Of a stretch of 64,000 bases of DNA, positions 45,875-60,008 are shown piece after piece; the stretch's first letter is position 1; each line of letters opens with the position of its first letter. The DNA comes from Allium sativum (Eukaryota; Streptophyta; Magnoliopsida; Asparagales; Amaryllidaceae), in NCBI GenBank assembly GCA_030737875.1, contig CM060911.1, forward strand, positions 91,160,599 to 91,224,598, given 5' to 3'. A program made the position numbers and the translations under genes. The notes below the pieces were generated by a model. It did no database searches. It was not told where the DNA came from and was given only the letters and a program-made list of their open reading frames with translations.

Positions 45875-47399
45875 TGAAGCGACCCGAAACTTCCCCGGTC
45901 TCCGAAGAGATGAGAAAGAACGAATTACTGTGAGGACAAGACAAATCAGAACACAAACAGAAGAACATTTCATTGTATATTACAACAACGCATCAGATTA
46001 CAAGAATATACAGAGTATAAATGAATATTACACAGAAATATCAGAGATTTAAATTACATTTAAATACCTAGCAGCGGAAAATAATACAATACACAACTAG
46101 AAGAGATATACGGATACAAAGCTTTCCGGATATCATTCCAGCTGTAAACCAGGATCCTGTGAATATAAATCTGCAAAACCAAAACTACTAGCTGCCCGTG
46201 TCGAAAATAAGGGCACCCAGAGTTTAGGTTAAAACAATAAACTCCAGGTCAGTCATGTGACTGGTGTGAGAACTAAAATAGTTATTTAAAACTTTACTTT
46301 AAAAGAGAGTAATTCAAGGGACCACGCCGTATAACACGGAATGGGTTTCCTCCCAAGAATACTAGTGCATAGAATAAACAGCGCAATGCTTTTTCGAAAA
46401 ATGAAGCTATTATAAGACCCAGGTCCCATCACACAATGCAACGCAAGCCGGAGGATAGGGTTTTACCTTATAACAGCCAAACATGCTTGATACGTTTAAA
46501 ACAAATCATTTGATACTATAATAAGTGTATAGTGTCAAGAACAATTTCAATCATAAATATAAATCATAGACGGCATGAGTGCCCCATCCCACTATGTCGC
46601 CATACTAGGCTCTACAAATAAAGCCGAAATACACGTATTGGAAATTGGATTTCCATCATGGTGGCTCCTGATTCGAAAGATCGATCGCGTAGTACAAATC
46701 ACCGCGGCTTACGTCTCAGCGAGAGAAAACACCGCTATGCACATCCGCACTTTTGGGACTCAAGTATCACCACGGCTTACGTCCAAGCAAGAGAAAACAC
46801 CGCTTACTCTATCCCTCCGAGCACGAAGCTCAATATCGGTCGACCGAATCCACTACACTAAAAATGTATACTGATCAAACCATCAGTTTACCACCATTCC
46901 GGGCTGTGAGGCTCGCGGATCAACGCTATACACAAAGCCATGCTATATCAGCTGCGCTTTGATCATCAACCACCAAACTTTGCTTTTCAACAAAAGTCTG
47001 GATCACTGCATCTCAGTATGCCACACTATCAATCCATATCGTACCACTGATTTCTGCCAATATATAACCTCTGAGCTCATATGTCTCAGAGAAGGGCGTT
47101 AAGCAAGAGAATAAATTCTCCGCCGCCAAACAGATATATATTTAGCAGAGATCAACAAATACAATATAAAGGAATACAATGTCAGACACACCATCCATTT
47201 ACAAGTCCGTTCTAGGTCTGAACGAAACCGGAGGCACTTTCCTCGCATATCCATCCATCTCCAAGTACGTCTGGATGACCGCCAACTATTTCCATCCTCT
47301 TGGGTGTACAGCCCAATCAGGATCGTCAGTAATTATCCAAACGATGTGAAGACTTCCGGTCTTCAACCACCATCTTCATCTTCGACATCTCGTCGAATC

Positions 47400-47441
47400 G
47401 GTTATTCAGAATGGGTGTAAACCCAGCCTTTCTGAATAACC
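47400..47441 (-). promoter_or_regulatory. LTR stem-loop of element C (left LTR)
   Basis: GGTTATTCAGAA (47400-47411) pairs with TTCTGAATAACC (47430-47441), with inner GGG/CCC. The stem is one pair longer than in B. The other LTR has it at 54352-54393. Confidence 0.6.
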
Positions 47442-48858
47442 CACGTATATGATAAACAAATGTTACACAAACACATCAAACGCCTCATTCCAATTCAGAA
47501 TATTCTTTTATTCACAAAATCACATTTTTAGGGAAAGGTTCCCATTAATTTTATCCAAGATAAATTCTTCTACATTTATTCTTTAATCTTCCTTTGGATA
47601 TCATTTCAAACCATATTATGGTTTTCCAAACTAGTCGGGATTAGCGAACCACACCGAAGTAATTATTATTTTATTTCCCAATCCCAACCTATATATCCCA
47701 TGGAGAAAACTGGTAATACTCCACATCTAACACCACTGTGTTATCGGTAAAATTAATTACCATTTCACGTTCAAATCTAATTAAAGATTTAACTATCGCT
47801 TTGGAGCAAAACTGGTGGTACTCCATTCTCGATCACCTTTCAGATTTGATAATTTAAATAATCACTTCATTTTTCAATCTAATTAAAGATTCATTAAAAC
47901 TCCACTTAGTTTTAATCTTCTCAAAAATCGATATCTTGCCTTTAACTGGGTTAAAGAACCAATGTCTTCTAAAACACGATTCACGATAAACCCAAATCAC
48001 ATTTGATATTAAATAGAAGGCTCTGAATAGAAAATATATCGGCTTACATTCAATATCAAATTCTGAAACCAACATATATCGTATTGGAAATAGCGATATA
48101 AAATATATCTTTCAAATCCCCATAACAATATTTGTATAGTCACGAAATCCAACATCGAAATATCCCGAAGATAATTTCGATTCAACTCCAGTCCAATCCA
48201 CGTATTGGGAGTATTGATTATTTTTAAAATCACTTTCAAATTCAATTTATTTATTTCAAAAATAAATTGATTTTAATTCTAGTTCAAAACTAGTTTATTT
48301 CGATAAAAATCTATTTTTATCTTTTCAAATGTGGAATTTTCCAGCTCAACTCTTTCCAATCCATATATTATGATTTTACACAAATTATAGATATTTTTAA
48401 TAATTTTACCAAGGCCCGTACAGTCGATTTCCAACAACGGCCATCGAACTGCACTTACAGCGACCTTTTTCGAATTTGATTTGGACATAACTCCAAATCC
48501 AACCATTAGATTTCAAATTTCTAATATTCATTGGAAAGCTCTTTTCGATACGAACCCAACGGTTCCGGTTTTAGGAGAATCCGACGGTCGGATCTCCCGA
48601 AATGTCCGTTTGAAATAAATGGTCGAAATTCACGAACTGCCGCGGCGCGGCGCGTTCTATTCAGGCTATTATATATATAATATATATATATTATATATAT
48701 TTCGTCGATTTCCTTTTAAAACGAATTTTATAAATAGTTCTACATTCGTTTCAAAACAATTTCAACTTCCATTTCAATTCAAATCAAAATTGAATTCTTC
48801 TTTATAAATTCGTTTTAAAATTCATTTCTATTTAATTCAATTTGAATTCATTTGAATT

Positions 48859-48966
48859 CGCTTTCAATTCAATTCATTTCGAAATCGTTTTCAATTCAAT
48901 TCATTTCGAAATCGTTTTCAATTCAATTCATTTCGAAATCGTTTTCAATTCAATTCATTTCGAAAT
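48859..48966. repeat. 27-bp minisatellite, left LTR of C (4 units)
   Basis: The same unit as in B. The right LTR of the same element has seven units. Confidence 0.93.
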
Positions 48967-50064
48967 GAATAAAATCGATATAAATATCGTTTACGTCAAA
49001 CTGGTGTCAATCTAATCAACACGGCTTTATATTTTCAAAACTTCTTTATTCTATCCAACAAATGAATATTTATCCCATTCAACACATGAATCTATATTTA
49101 TTTCAACACACGACTAATCTCAACACATGAGTACTGTCAACACATCACTATTTTTATATTCAACACATGAATTTTCTTTTATAATATTCATTACTTCCCC
49201 GATTGGAATGAGGCCCAATCAATCACCATATAACGTTAATTATATGGATTCCATACACCACATGTATATAATAGCAATAATAAACAATCAACCATCAACC
49301 AAAGTGCACTACACTGTATAAGCATCAAATATATATATCTTACGCTTATAACAGCCTGTCAATCAATCGATCGACATATTTAATCAATCAGGATGAGTGA
49401 ACTTCAAATTTCATCCCAACACCCGTGTGGGGTTTCAAACAATCAAACACAGATTTTTAGTTGTGCAGTTGGGCGATGTGTAAAATTTATCGACCCATTC
49501 AATATCAGTCAAATCAGTGTATATAAACAAATCGGCCGATTTGTTTATAAATATTTATTTATTCACTTTCACGTTAAAACTATATTTTTAATGATAATAT
49601 ATTTTATTTTAACACATGAATTTCTATTCATTTCATTTACACAATAAAAATGATATTTTTATTTTTCTAACATATTTTAGAAAATTTCGGCGGCATAACG
49701 GCACGATACTAGAAACGGGACGAGGCCTAGCCTTATCCCCGGTCTAGTGAAGGCCCACGCCATTCACACATCAATCAAATCAATTTTTATTTCACCAAAC
49801 AATTCAGTTCAAACGAAATAATCTAACCAACTACACAACCAAACAAACAAGTCCATGGTATGTGGACGAGTGTCGGGTGCTTCTAATAAGCACCGTCTGC
49901 ATCCTAGTATATATATAACTAGAAAAATAGAATTTGAAGGAGATCTCATCGATAGCTATCCAATCATCTTGGCTCTTCTTTTATAGAAATCTTCGACTTT
50001 TCGCTTTTTGTCGCTTTTGTTGCCCGTAGCCACTACATGTATAAAAATCACATTTTTACTTCGA

Positions 50065-50540
50065 TGTTCAATATATAAAAATCGAATTTTTACTCGCTAT
50101 TCAATATATAAAAATCGAATTTTTATTTCGCTATTCAATATATAAAAATCGAATTTTTATTCGCTATTCAATATATAAAAATCGAATTTTTATTCGCTAT
50201 TCAATATATAAAAATCGAATTTTTATTCGCTATTCAATATATAAAAATCGAATTTTTATTTCGCTACATAAACAAAGATGATATTTTTAATATCATCATC
50301 ATGTGAAAATTATATTTTAATTCTCTACATGAACAAAATCCTATTTTTACGCCTTCTATATAGTAAAGACTATATTTTTAATACTTTAAAAATATAAAAA
50401 TCATATCTTTATTACTTTAAAAATATAAAAATCATATCTTTATTACTTTAAAAATGTAAAAATCATATCTTTATTACTTTAAAAATATAAAAATCATATC
50501 TTTATTACTTTAAAAATATAAAAATCATATCTTTATTACT
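50065..50540. repeat. Two palindromic tandem arrays in the left LTR of C
   Basis: First, six units of about 33 bases with ATATATAAAAATCGAATTTT (to about 50265). Then about five units of 31 bases with TTTAAAAATATAAAAATCAT. Each unit is internally palindromic. The right LTR has five units of the first array (57105-57265). Confidence 0.9.
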
Positions 50541-50725
50541 CTACTTACATAAAAATTATAAATTTCATTTATTTCAAAATCAAATCTTTATTTCAGCATT
50601 AGTTTTAATTATTATATTCAATTAGTTTTTATAATCCAAAAAAAAATCGATTTTAATATATATATATATATATAACAGTTATATATAAACAAAAATAATA
50701 AAAAAAAAAAGAAAAGGGGACTTAC

Positions 50726-51085
50726 AGCCGACGGTGAAAGGGGGGGAAGAACTGTCGGAGGGTGCTTGCCGCGGGTCCGTTCTGGTGGAGCAAGGGGGTG
50801 GCGTCGGGCTTCAGGGTCTCGATTTTGGGGAGGGGGGGTTTCTAGGTGGAGCGGCTTCGTGAGTTCAATTTGGGGAAGTGGAGATCGACGGAGAGGAGGG
50901 GGATCTAGCAGGGAGGCGCGGCAGCGGGGCCCACTCGCGGTGGCTCAACGCTGATCGAATTGGGGCGATGCGATTCCGTCGATCCCTTTTTTTTTTCGAT
51001 TTTAAAATGAACGGGGGGGGGGGGGGTCGGCTGATAAAAGGAGGAGAGGGTTTGTTTTTTTTTCTTTTATTATTTAATTATTTTA
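50726..51085 (-). promoter_or_regulatory. GC-rich leader and splice donor (left LTR of C)
   Basis: On the - strand an A/T-rich region with a weak TATA-like TAAATAATAAAAG leads into CCTCTCCTCC, a GC-rich block and GGCT|GTAAGT, with the exon end at 50726. The block differs in sequence from those in B and D although the flanks align. Confidence 0.4.
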
Positions 51086-52685
51086 ATTACCAAAATATTG
51101 ACTTTTACATACGACCTCGAAACGAGGCCCACCGCCTGTCGTCCATAGCGTATTACCCCTATTCTGAACACAATGGGATATATATCGCAAGCTGATTCGA
51201 CTGTTTGAATCAGTTTCCGTTTAATTTACATTTAAATCACAATATTGAATTTTAAACGTACATTTCAAATTACCGGGGCCACATACCAACTCTAAAAATT
51301 CAATAAAAATATTTTCTAGCTTCGTATTAACGATACGGTCCTAACAAAACTAGTTTCGTCGAAATCCGAGGTCGTTTGCAAAATGTCCATTTTTAAGGGC
51401 CTGAATTCCATAGCGACTATTCAGAATTTTCAACTGGACATATCTTTTGATTCCAGCAATGAAATCTCGATTCTTCGGATTCGTCGGAAAAATACTCTCA
51501 ATTAGATCCTAATGTTTTTGGTTTCACTAAAATCCGGATTGGTTTGCACCCGGTACATTCAATTGAAGTTTGAAATCGAATTATCGAACTACCGCGCCAT
51601 TTTCAATTCCTTTTATAATTATATATAATTATTTATATTCTAACAACGACGTATATAATATATACGTTCTAAATATATTCAAAATAAATTTCTTGTCGAT
51701 ATTATTTAAAATAATTCATTTTAAATAATCAAAATTCGCTAAAATTGCCAAAATAAAAATTTTAAACTGGCCCAGATTTTCCGGGTTGTTACAATCTCCC
51801 CCACTTAAAACTTTTCGTCCCCGAAAAGGAACAAAGTCGAAAGTGGTTTGATTAATCAGCCCTACGTTCGATCTGGCTTCCCTACTCTAACTTTTCAGTT
51901 TCTGAGAATTTTCAAAAATTTCAAAAATTTGGCTAACACCCTAAATTTTCAAAAAATTTCGCCATAACCTCCCCTGCACCGGGAGCATCGGGGAATTTCA
52001 AATAGCTTCCCCGGTCCTTCAGATCTCAAAAAGAAAAAGAAAAAGCCAAGCGGCTAGCCAATAGGTTCACAAAATCATCATCACCCAAACAAAACAGGAA
52101 ATTATGTAATAAACATGTACCTATTTGTCGGGCAAACAAATTTTATTCTTCGGCTCTAGCCTCCTTGCTATGACCTGTTCAATATAAGTATATGTATATG
52201 CAAGCAGATGCGACTAATTTCAGTACAATTCATTATTCGATCAAATTAGGCATAATGATTCAAAATTATCAAACAAATAAACAAACAACCCAAACATCAA
52301 TCAATTAGTGAATTAGAGTTTCAAATTCATAATTTTGATACATATACAAAAATCATGTTTTTGATGCCAATTCACAACAATAGGCCCTATCTAATTTTGG
52401 TTCTCACACCAGTCAATAGGAAATATATAAATACCACATCTTCAAAACACGAACATAGATTCTGATGATGATCGATCAATCATCAGAACCATCTCCGGGT
52501 GTCTAGAATGTGATTCTATATCTATCCAGTATATTAAAATTTCAAATATACGTTTGCAAGGCGTATATGCAAAATCTTTATATACTGGACTGTCCAAATC
52601 AATATAAACTAAATAATCAAATACGAATAATTGATTTTAAATTTTCAAAACAAAATTTGTTTCATTTTAAAAATATACTCTTCAC

Positions 52686-52762
52686 ACTCGTCCTACGATA
52701 CTACTGATCCCATCTCTAACGAGTCATTCCATTGGATATTGCTAATCCAATATCTGATGAAT
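52686..52762 (-). promoter_or_regulatory. Two tandem leader hairpins of element C
   Basis: Modules 52686-52724 and 52726-52762 are separated by one base. The first has arms ACTCGTC/AACGAGT (one wobble on the RNA strand) with a weakened inner stem. The second has arms ATTCCA and TG-AT-GAAT with bulged bases and inner stem TTGGAT/ATCCAA, and its loop differs from B by one or two bases. Confidence 0.55.
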
Positions 52763-52812
52763 TCTTTCGTATGGTTCCAACGTGTCTTGTTCTCTGAGCT
52801 TTGTAAACCAAA

Positions 52813-52824
52813 GCTCTGATACCA
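52813..52824 (-). other. Primer-binding site of element C (tRNA-iMet)
   Basis: TGGTATCAGAGC on the - strand, two bases from the LTR edge at 52827. Confidence 0.93.
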
Positions 52825-52826
52825 AA

Positions 52827-55800
52827 TGAAGCGACCTGAAACTTCCCCGGTCTCCGAAGAGATGAGAAAGAACGAATTACTGTGAGGACAAGAAAAATCA
52901 GAACACAAACAGAAGAACATTTCATTGTATATTACAACAACGCATCAGATTACAAGAATATACAGAGTATAAATGAATATTACACAAAAATATCAGAGAT
53001 TTAAATTACATTTAAATACCTAGCAGCGGAAAATAATACAATACACAACTAGAATAGATATACGGATACAAAGCTTTCCGGATATCGTTCCAGCTGTAAA
53101 CCAGGATCCTGTGAATATAAATTTGCAAAACCAAAACTACTAGCTGCCCGTGTCGAAAATAAGGGCACCCAGAGTTTAGGTTAAAACAATAAACTCCAGG
53201 TCAGTCATGTGACTGGTGTGAGAACTAAAACAGTTATTTAAAACTTTACTTTAAAAGAGACTAATTCAAGGGACCACGCCGTATAACACGGAACGGGTTT
53301 CCTCCCAAGAATACTAGTGCATAGAATAAACAGCGCAATGCTTTTTCGAAAAATGAAGCTATTATAAGACCTAGGTCCCATCACACAATGCAACGCAAGC
53401 CGGAGGATAGGGTTTTACCTTATAACAGCCAAACATTCTTGATACGTTTAAAACAAATCATTTGATACTATAATAAGTGTATAGTGTCAAGAACAATTTC
53501 AATCATAAATATAAATCATAAACGGCATGAGTGCCCCATCCCACTATGTCGCCATACTAGGCTCTACAAATAAAGCCGAAATATACGTATTGGAAATTGG
53601 ATTTCCATCATGGTGGCTCCTGATTCGAAAGATCGATCGCGTAGTACAAATCACCGCGGCTTACGTCTCAGCGAGAGAAAACACCGCTATGCACATCCGC
53701 ACTTTTGGGACTCAAGTATCACCGCGACTTACGTCCCAGCAAGAGAAAACACCGCTTACTCTATCCCTCCGAGCACGAAGCTCAATATCGGTCGACCGAA
53801 TCCACTACACTAAAAATGTATACTGATCAAACCATCAGTTTACCACCATTCCGGGCTGTGAGGCTCACGGATCAACGCTATACACAAAGCCATGCTATAT
53901 CAGCTGCGCTTTGATCATCAACCACCAAACTTTGCTTTTCAACAAAAGTCTGGATCACTGCATCTCAGTATGCCACACTATCAATCCATATCGTACCACT
54001 GATTTCTGCCAATATATAACCTCTGAGCTCATATGTCTCAGAGAAGGGCGTTAAGCAAGAGAATAAATTCTCCACCGCCAAACAGATATATATTTAGCAG
54101 AGATCAACAAATACAATTTAAAGGAATACAATGTCAGACACACCATCCATTTACAAGTCCGTTCTAGGTCTGAACGAAACCGGAGGCACTTTTCTCGCAT
54201 ATCCATCCATCTCCAAGTACGTCTGGACGACCGCCAACTATTTCCATCCTCTTGGGTGTACAGCCCAATCAGGATCGTTAGTAATTATCCAAACGATGTG
54301 AAGACTTCCGGTCTTCAACCACCGTCTTCATCTTCGACATCTCGTCGAATCGGTTATTCAGAATGGGTGTAAACCCGGCCTTTCTGAATAACCCACGTAT
54401 ATGATAAACAAATGTTACACAAACACATCAAACGCCTCATTCCAATTCAGAATATTCTTTTATTCACAAAATCACATTTTTAGGGAAAGGTTCCCATTAA
54501 TTTTATCCAAGATAATTTCTTCTACATTTATTCTTTAATCTTCCTTTGGATATCATTTCAAACCATATTATGGTTTTCCAAACTAGTCGGGATTAGCGAA
54601 CCACACCGAAGTAATTATTATTTTATTTCCCAATCCCAACCTATATATCCCATGGAGAAAACTGGTAATACTCCACATCTAACACCACTGTGTTATCGGT
54701 AAAATTAATTACCATTTCACGTTCAAATCTAATTAAAGATTTAACTATCGCTTTGGAGCAAAACTAGTGGTACTCCATTCTCGATCACCTTTCAGATTTG
54801 ATAATTTAAATAATCACTTCATTTTTCAATCTAATTAAAGATTCATTAAGACTCCACTTAGTTTTAATCTTCTCAAAAATCGATATCTTGCCTTTAACTG
54901 GGTTAAAGAACCAATGTCTTCTAAAACACGATTCACGATAAACCCAAATCACATTTGATATTAAATACAAGGCTCTGAATAGAAAATATATCGGCTTACA
55001 TTCAATATCAAATTCTGAAACCAACATATATCGTATTGGAAATAGCGATATAAAATATATCTTTCAAATCCCCATAACAATATTTGTATAGTCACGAAAT
55101 CCAACATCGAAATATCCCGAAGATAATTTCGATTCAACTCCAGTCCAATCCACGTATTGGGAGTATTGATTATTTTTAAAATCACTTTCAAATTCAATTT
55201 ATTTATTTCAAAAATAAATTGATTTTAATTCTAGTTCAAAACTAGTTTATTTCGATAAAAATCTATTTTTATCTTTTCAAATGTGGAATTTTCCAGCTCA
55301 ACTCTTTCCAATCCATATATTATGATTTTACACAAATTATATATATTTCTAATAATTTTACCAAGGCCCGTACAGTCGATTTCCAACAACGGCCATCGAA
55401 CTGCACTTACAGCGACCTTTTTCGAATTTGATTTGGACATAACTCCAAATGCAACCATTAGATTTCAAATTTCTAATATTCATTGGAAAGCTCTTTTCGA
55501 TACGAACCCAACGGTTCCGGTTTTAGGAGAATCCGACGGTCGGATCTCCCGCAATGTCCGTTTGAAATAAATGGTCGAAACTCACGAACTGCCGCGGCGC
55601 GGCGCGTTCTATTCAGGCCATTATATATATAGTATATATATATATTATATATATTTCGTCGATTTCCTTTTAAAACGAATTTTATAAATAGTTCTACATT
55701 CGTTTCAAAACAATTTCAACTTCCATTTCAATTCAAATCAAAATTGAATTCTTCTTTATAAATTCGTTTTAAAATTCATTTCTATTCAATTCAATTTGAA

Positions 55801-58799
55801 TTCATTTGAATTTGCTTTCAATTCAATTCATGTCGAAATCGTTTTCAATTCAATTCATTTCGAAATCGTTTTCAATTCAATTCATTTCGAAATCGTTTTC
55901 AATTCAATTCATTTCGAAATCGTTTTCAAATCAATTCATTTCGAAATCGTTTTCAATTCAATTCATTTCGAAATCGTTTTCAATTCAATTCATTTCGAAA
56001 TGAATAAAATCGATATAAATATCGTTTACGTCAAAATGGCGTCAATCTAATCAACACGGCTTCATATTTTCAAAACTTCTTTATTCTATCCAACAAATGA
56101 ATATTTATCCCATTCAACACATGAATCTATATTTATTTCAACACACGACTAATCTCAACACATGAGTACTGTCAACACATCACTATTTTTATATTCAACA
56201 CATGAATTTTCTTTTATAATATTCATTACTTCCCCGATTGGAATGAGGCCCAATCAATCACCATATAACGTTAATTATATGGATTCCATACACCACATGT
56301 ATATAATAGCAATAATAAACAATCAACCATCAACCAAAGTGCACTACACTGTATAAGCATCAAATATAGATATCTTACGCTTATAACAGCCTGTCAATCA
56401 ATCGATCGACATATTTAATCAATCAGGATGAGTGAACTTCAAATTTCATCCCAACACCCGTGTGGGGTTTCAAACAATCAAACACAGATTTTTAGTTGTG
56501 CAGTTGGGCGATGTGTAAAATTTATCGACCCATTCAATATCAGTCAAATCAGTGTATATAAACAAATCGGCCGATTTGTTTATAAATATTTATTTATTCA
56601 CTTTCACGTTAAAACTATATTTTTAATGATAATATATTTTATTTTAACACATGAATTTCTATTCATTTCATTTACACAATAAAAATGATATTTTTATTTT
56701 TCTAACATATTTTAGAAAATTTCGGCGGCATAACGGCACGATACTAGAAACGGGACGAGGCCTAGCCTTATCCCCGGTCTAGTGAAGGCCCACGCCATTC
56801 ACACATCAATCAAATCACTTTTTATTTCACCAAACAATTCAGTTCAAACCAAATAATCTAACCAACTACACAACCAAACAAACAAGTCCATGGTATGTGG
56901 ACGGGTGTCGGGTGCTTCTAATAAGCACCGTCTGCATCCTAGTATATATATAACTAGAAAAATAGAATTTGAGTGAGAAGTTCTCACCGATAGCTATCCA
57001 ATCATCTTGGCTCTTCTTTTATAGAAATCTTCGACTTTTCGCTTTTTGTCGCTTTTGTTGCCCGTAGCCACTACATGTATAAAAATCACATTTTTACTTC
57101 GATGTTCAATATATAAAAATCGAATTTTTACTCGCTATTCAATATATAAAAATCGAATTTTTATTTCGCTATTCAATATATAAAAATCGAATTTTTATTC
57201 GCTATTCAATATATAAAAATCGAATTTTTATTCGCTATTCAATATATAAAAATCGAATTTTTATTTCGCTACATAAACAAAGATGATATTTTTAATATCA
57301 TCATCATGTGAAAATTATATTTTAATTCTCTAAATGAACAAAATCCTATTTTTACGCCTTCTATATAGAAAAGACTATATTTTTAATACTTTAAAAATAT
57401 GAAAATCATATCTTTATTACTTTAAAAATATAAAAATCATATCTTTATTACTTTAAAAATGTAAAAATCATATCTTTCTTACTTTAAAAATATAAAAATC
57501 ATATCTTTATTACTTTAAAAATATAAAAATCATATCTTTATTACTCTACTTACATAAAAATTATAAATTTCATTTATTTCAAAATCAAATCTTTATTTCA
57601 GCATCAGTTTTAATTATTATATTCAATTAGTTTTTATAATCCAAAAAAAAAAATCGATTTTAATATATATATATAAAACAGTTATATATAAACAAAAATA
57701 ATAAATAAAAAAAAAGAAAAGGGGACTTACAGCCAACGGTGAAAGGGGGGAAGAACTGTCGGAGGGTGCTTGCCGCGGGTCCGTTCTGGTGGAGCAAGGG
57801 GGTGGCGTCGGGCTTCAGGGTCTCGATTTTGGGGAGCGGGGGTTTCTAGGTGGAGCGGCTTCGTGAGTTCAATTTGGGGAAGTGGAGATCGACGGAGAGG
57901 AGGGGGATCTGGCAGGGAGGCGCGGCAGCGGGGCCCACTCGCGGTGGCTCGGCGCTGATCGAATTGGGGCGATGCGATTCCGTCGATCCCTTTTTTTTTC
58001 GGTTTGAAAATGAACGGGGGGGGGGGGGGGGGGTCGGCTGATAAAAGGAGGAGAGGGTTTGTTTTTTTTCTTTTATTATTTAATCATTTTAATTACCAAA
58101 ATATTGACTTTTACATACGACCTCGAAACGAGGCCCACCGCTTGTCGTCCATAGCGTATTACCCCTATTCTGAACACAATGGGATATATATCGCAAGCTG
58201 ATTCGACTGTTTGAATCAGTTTCCGTTTAATTTACATTTAAATCACAATATTGAATTTTAAACGTACATTTCAAATTACCGGGGCCACATACCAACTCTA
58301 AAAATTCAATAAAAATATTTTCTAGCTTCGTATTAACGATACGGTCCTAACAAAACTAGTTTCGTCGAAATCCGAGGTCGTTTGCAAAATGTCCATTTTT
58401 AAGGGCCTGAATTCCATAGCGACTATTCAGATTTTTCAACTGGACATATCTTTTGATTCCCGCAATGAAATCTCGATTCTTCGGATTCGTCGGAAAAATA
58501 CTCTCAATTAGATCCTAATGTTTTTGGTTTCACTAAAATCCGGATTGGTTTGCACCCGGTACATTCAATTGAAGTTTGAAATCGAATTATCGAACTACCG
58601 CGCCATTTTCAATTCCTTTTATAATTATATATAATTATTTATATTCTAACGACGACGTATTTAATATATACGTTCTAAATATATTCAAAATAAATTTCTT
58701 GTCGATATTATTTAAAATAATTCATTTTAAATAATCAAAATTCGCTAAAATTGCCAAAATAAAAATTTTAAACTGGCCCAGATTTTCCGGGTTATTACA
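52827..58799 (-). mobile_element. Element C, 5' LTR (5.97 kb)
   Basis: On the - strand it begins TGTAATAACCCGG at 58799 and ends CAGGTCGCTTCA at 52827. It contains the GC-rich block with a run of 18 C (G on the + strand, 58016-58033), a donor at 57731/57730, palindromic arrays at 57105-57545, a seven-unit minisatellite and the stem-loop at 54352-54393. The reading frames at 53527-53914, also present in the other LTR at 46575-46962, are not supported as genes. Confidence 0.95.
55818..56000. repeat. 27-bp minisatellite, right LTR of C (7 units)
   Basis: Seven GAAAT-spaced units. The 84-codon frame across them is an artefact. Confidence 0.93.
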
Positions 58800-60008
58800 A
58801 AAAGGGAATATGTTAATGTATGTAGTGTCATTTTTCTTCTGGCATAGGTACGTTGTATTTGATAGTTTTGTAGCATTTTTATCTGCTTGTTTATCTTTTT
58901 CGAAGTTGCATCTGTCAACAGTTTAAATACTTGTAAATATATTTATCCTTGGCCAACATATTCAAAATAAAAATGAACATTATTTTACTAGTGCTCGTTT
59001 TTAGTGATGTCACGGTAAATACATTAAAAATCGCTAGTTCTATTTGACTGCATATGCTTGGTATATTTATAGAAGTGTAAATTTTGTACGAATGTCCGAC
59101 ATTCGTTCGTGTCCGTGACCAAATATGTCCATCCGATTCACATTTAAAACACCAATTAAGACAATAAAATTTGTACGAGAAAAAAATCACGTTTGGTCTA
59201 TTCTCGTTCGAATTCGTCCAAATTCCTTGTAATTCGATATATAATTGAGATTAAATTTAATAAAAAGTATATGATATAAATGGTCATGTCCGACCTGTCC
59301 GCTTGTTTACGTATTCATAAAACATGTGTCTTTGTCCGACAGATGACATGAATTAAGACAACAAAATTTATTCGAGAAATTTTTTTGTTTGATCCATGTT
59401 CTAATATATATTTTTTAGGATAGAAACTGAACACACTTTTGTGCAATCTGGCCCGATCGATTTACACCTCAATATATTCGTAATATATTTAAAATGTAAT
59501 ATATTACATGAGAAATATGTTTAAAATATACGTGCTATTAAAAGCCTACAAATGCTTGTATTACTCTAGCTTTAAATTATACTATCTACTTGTAATAGTT
59601 TTGAGTTTTGGTTGTATGTCCTATTTACTAATTGTAATCCATTTTACTGGATATACAAATTTATTTAAAGCCATTATAATTGCATATACTATATTATCTA
59701 TTGTGCGATGATTTATGTATGTGTTGTGACTCATTCGAATCAATACATTGATAGTATATTCTTATCTCAAGTTGATTTACATGTAAAATTATGTTTAATT
59801 AAATTTCTACTTTCTTAATTACTATATCTAATTTTTCAAAAAAAGAAATCTAATTAAAATATGTTTTAGCATATAATTTTATATATTATATTTAACACAT
59901 TAACGGTCGGTTTTCCCACCGTTGTACGGTAATACTAGTTTACATCCCTTTTTTCTTTTCCTGTTTTACAAATTTCTTACCTCAATCAATTTTCTTTATT
60001 TTATGTGT

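Larger units (their letters stand above)
45875..51793 (-). mobile_element. Element C, 3' LTR (5.92 kb)
   Basis: On the - strand it begins TGTAACAACCCGG at 51793 and ends GTTTCGGGTCGCTTCA at 45875. It differs from the other C LTR mostly in repeat numbers and otherwise looks about 99% identical, so the insertion is young. It includes a donor at 50726/50725, a GC-rich block 50730-51060 with a run of 14 C (G on the + strand, 51013-51026), a stem-loop at 47400-47441 and the minisatellites below. No gene. Confidence 0.95.
51794..52826 (-). mobile_element. Element C internal domain (1.03 kb, non-coding)
   Basis: Collinear with the B internal domain. It has a polypurine tract at 51794-51810, the gag-start-like trace at about 51940-52000, two leader hairpins at 52686-52762 and a primer-binding site at 52813-52824. 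No coding frame. With two ~5.9-kb LTRs it makes up only 8% of the element. Confidence 0.92.

Noticed and set aside
46575..46962. Three overlapping + frames in C, repeated at 53527-53914
   Set aside because: LTR sequence on the antisense strand; similarity between copies is due to LTR identity.
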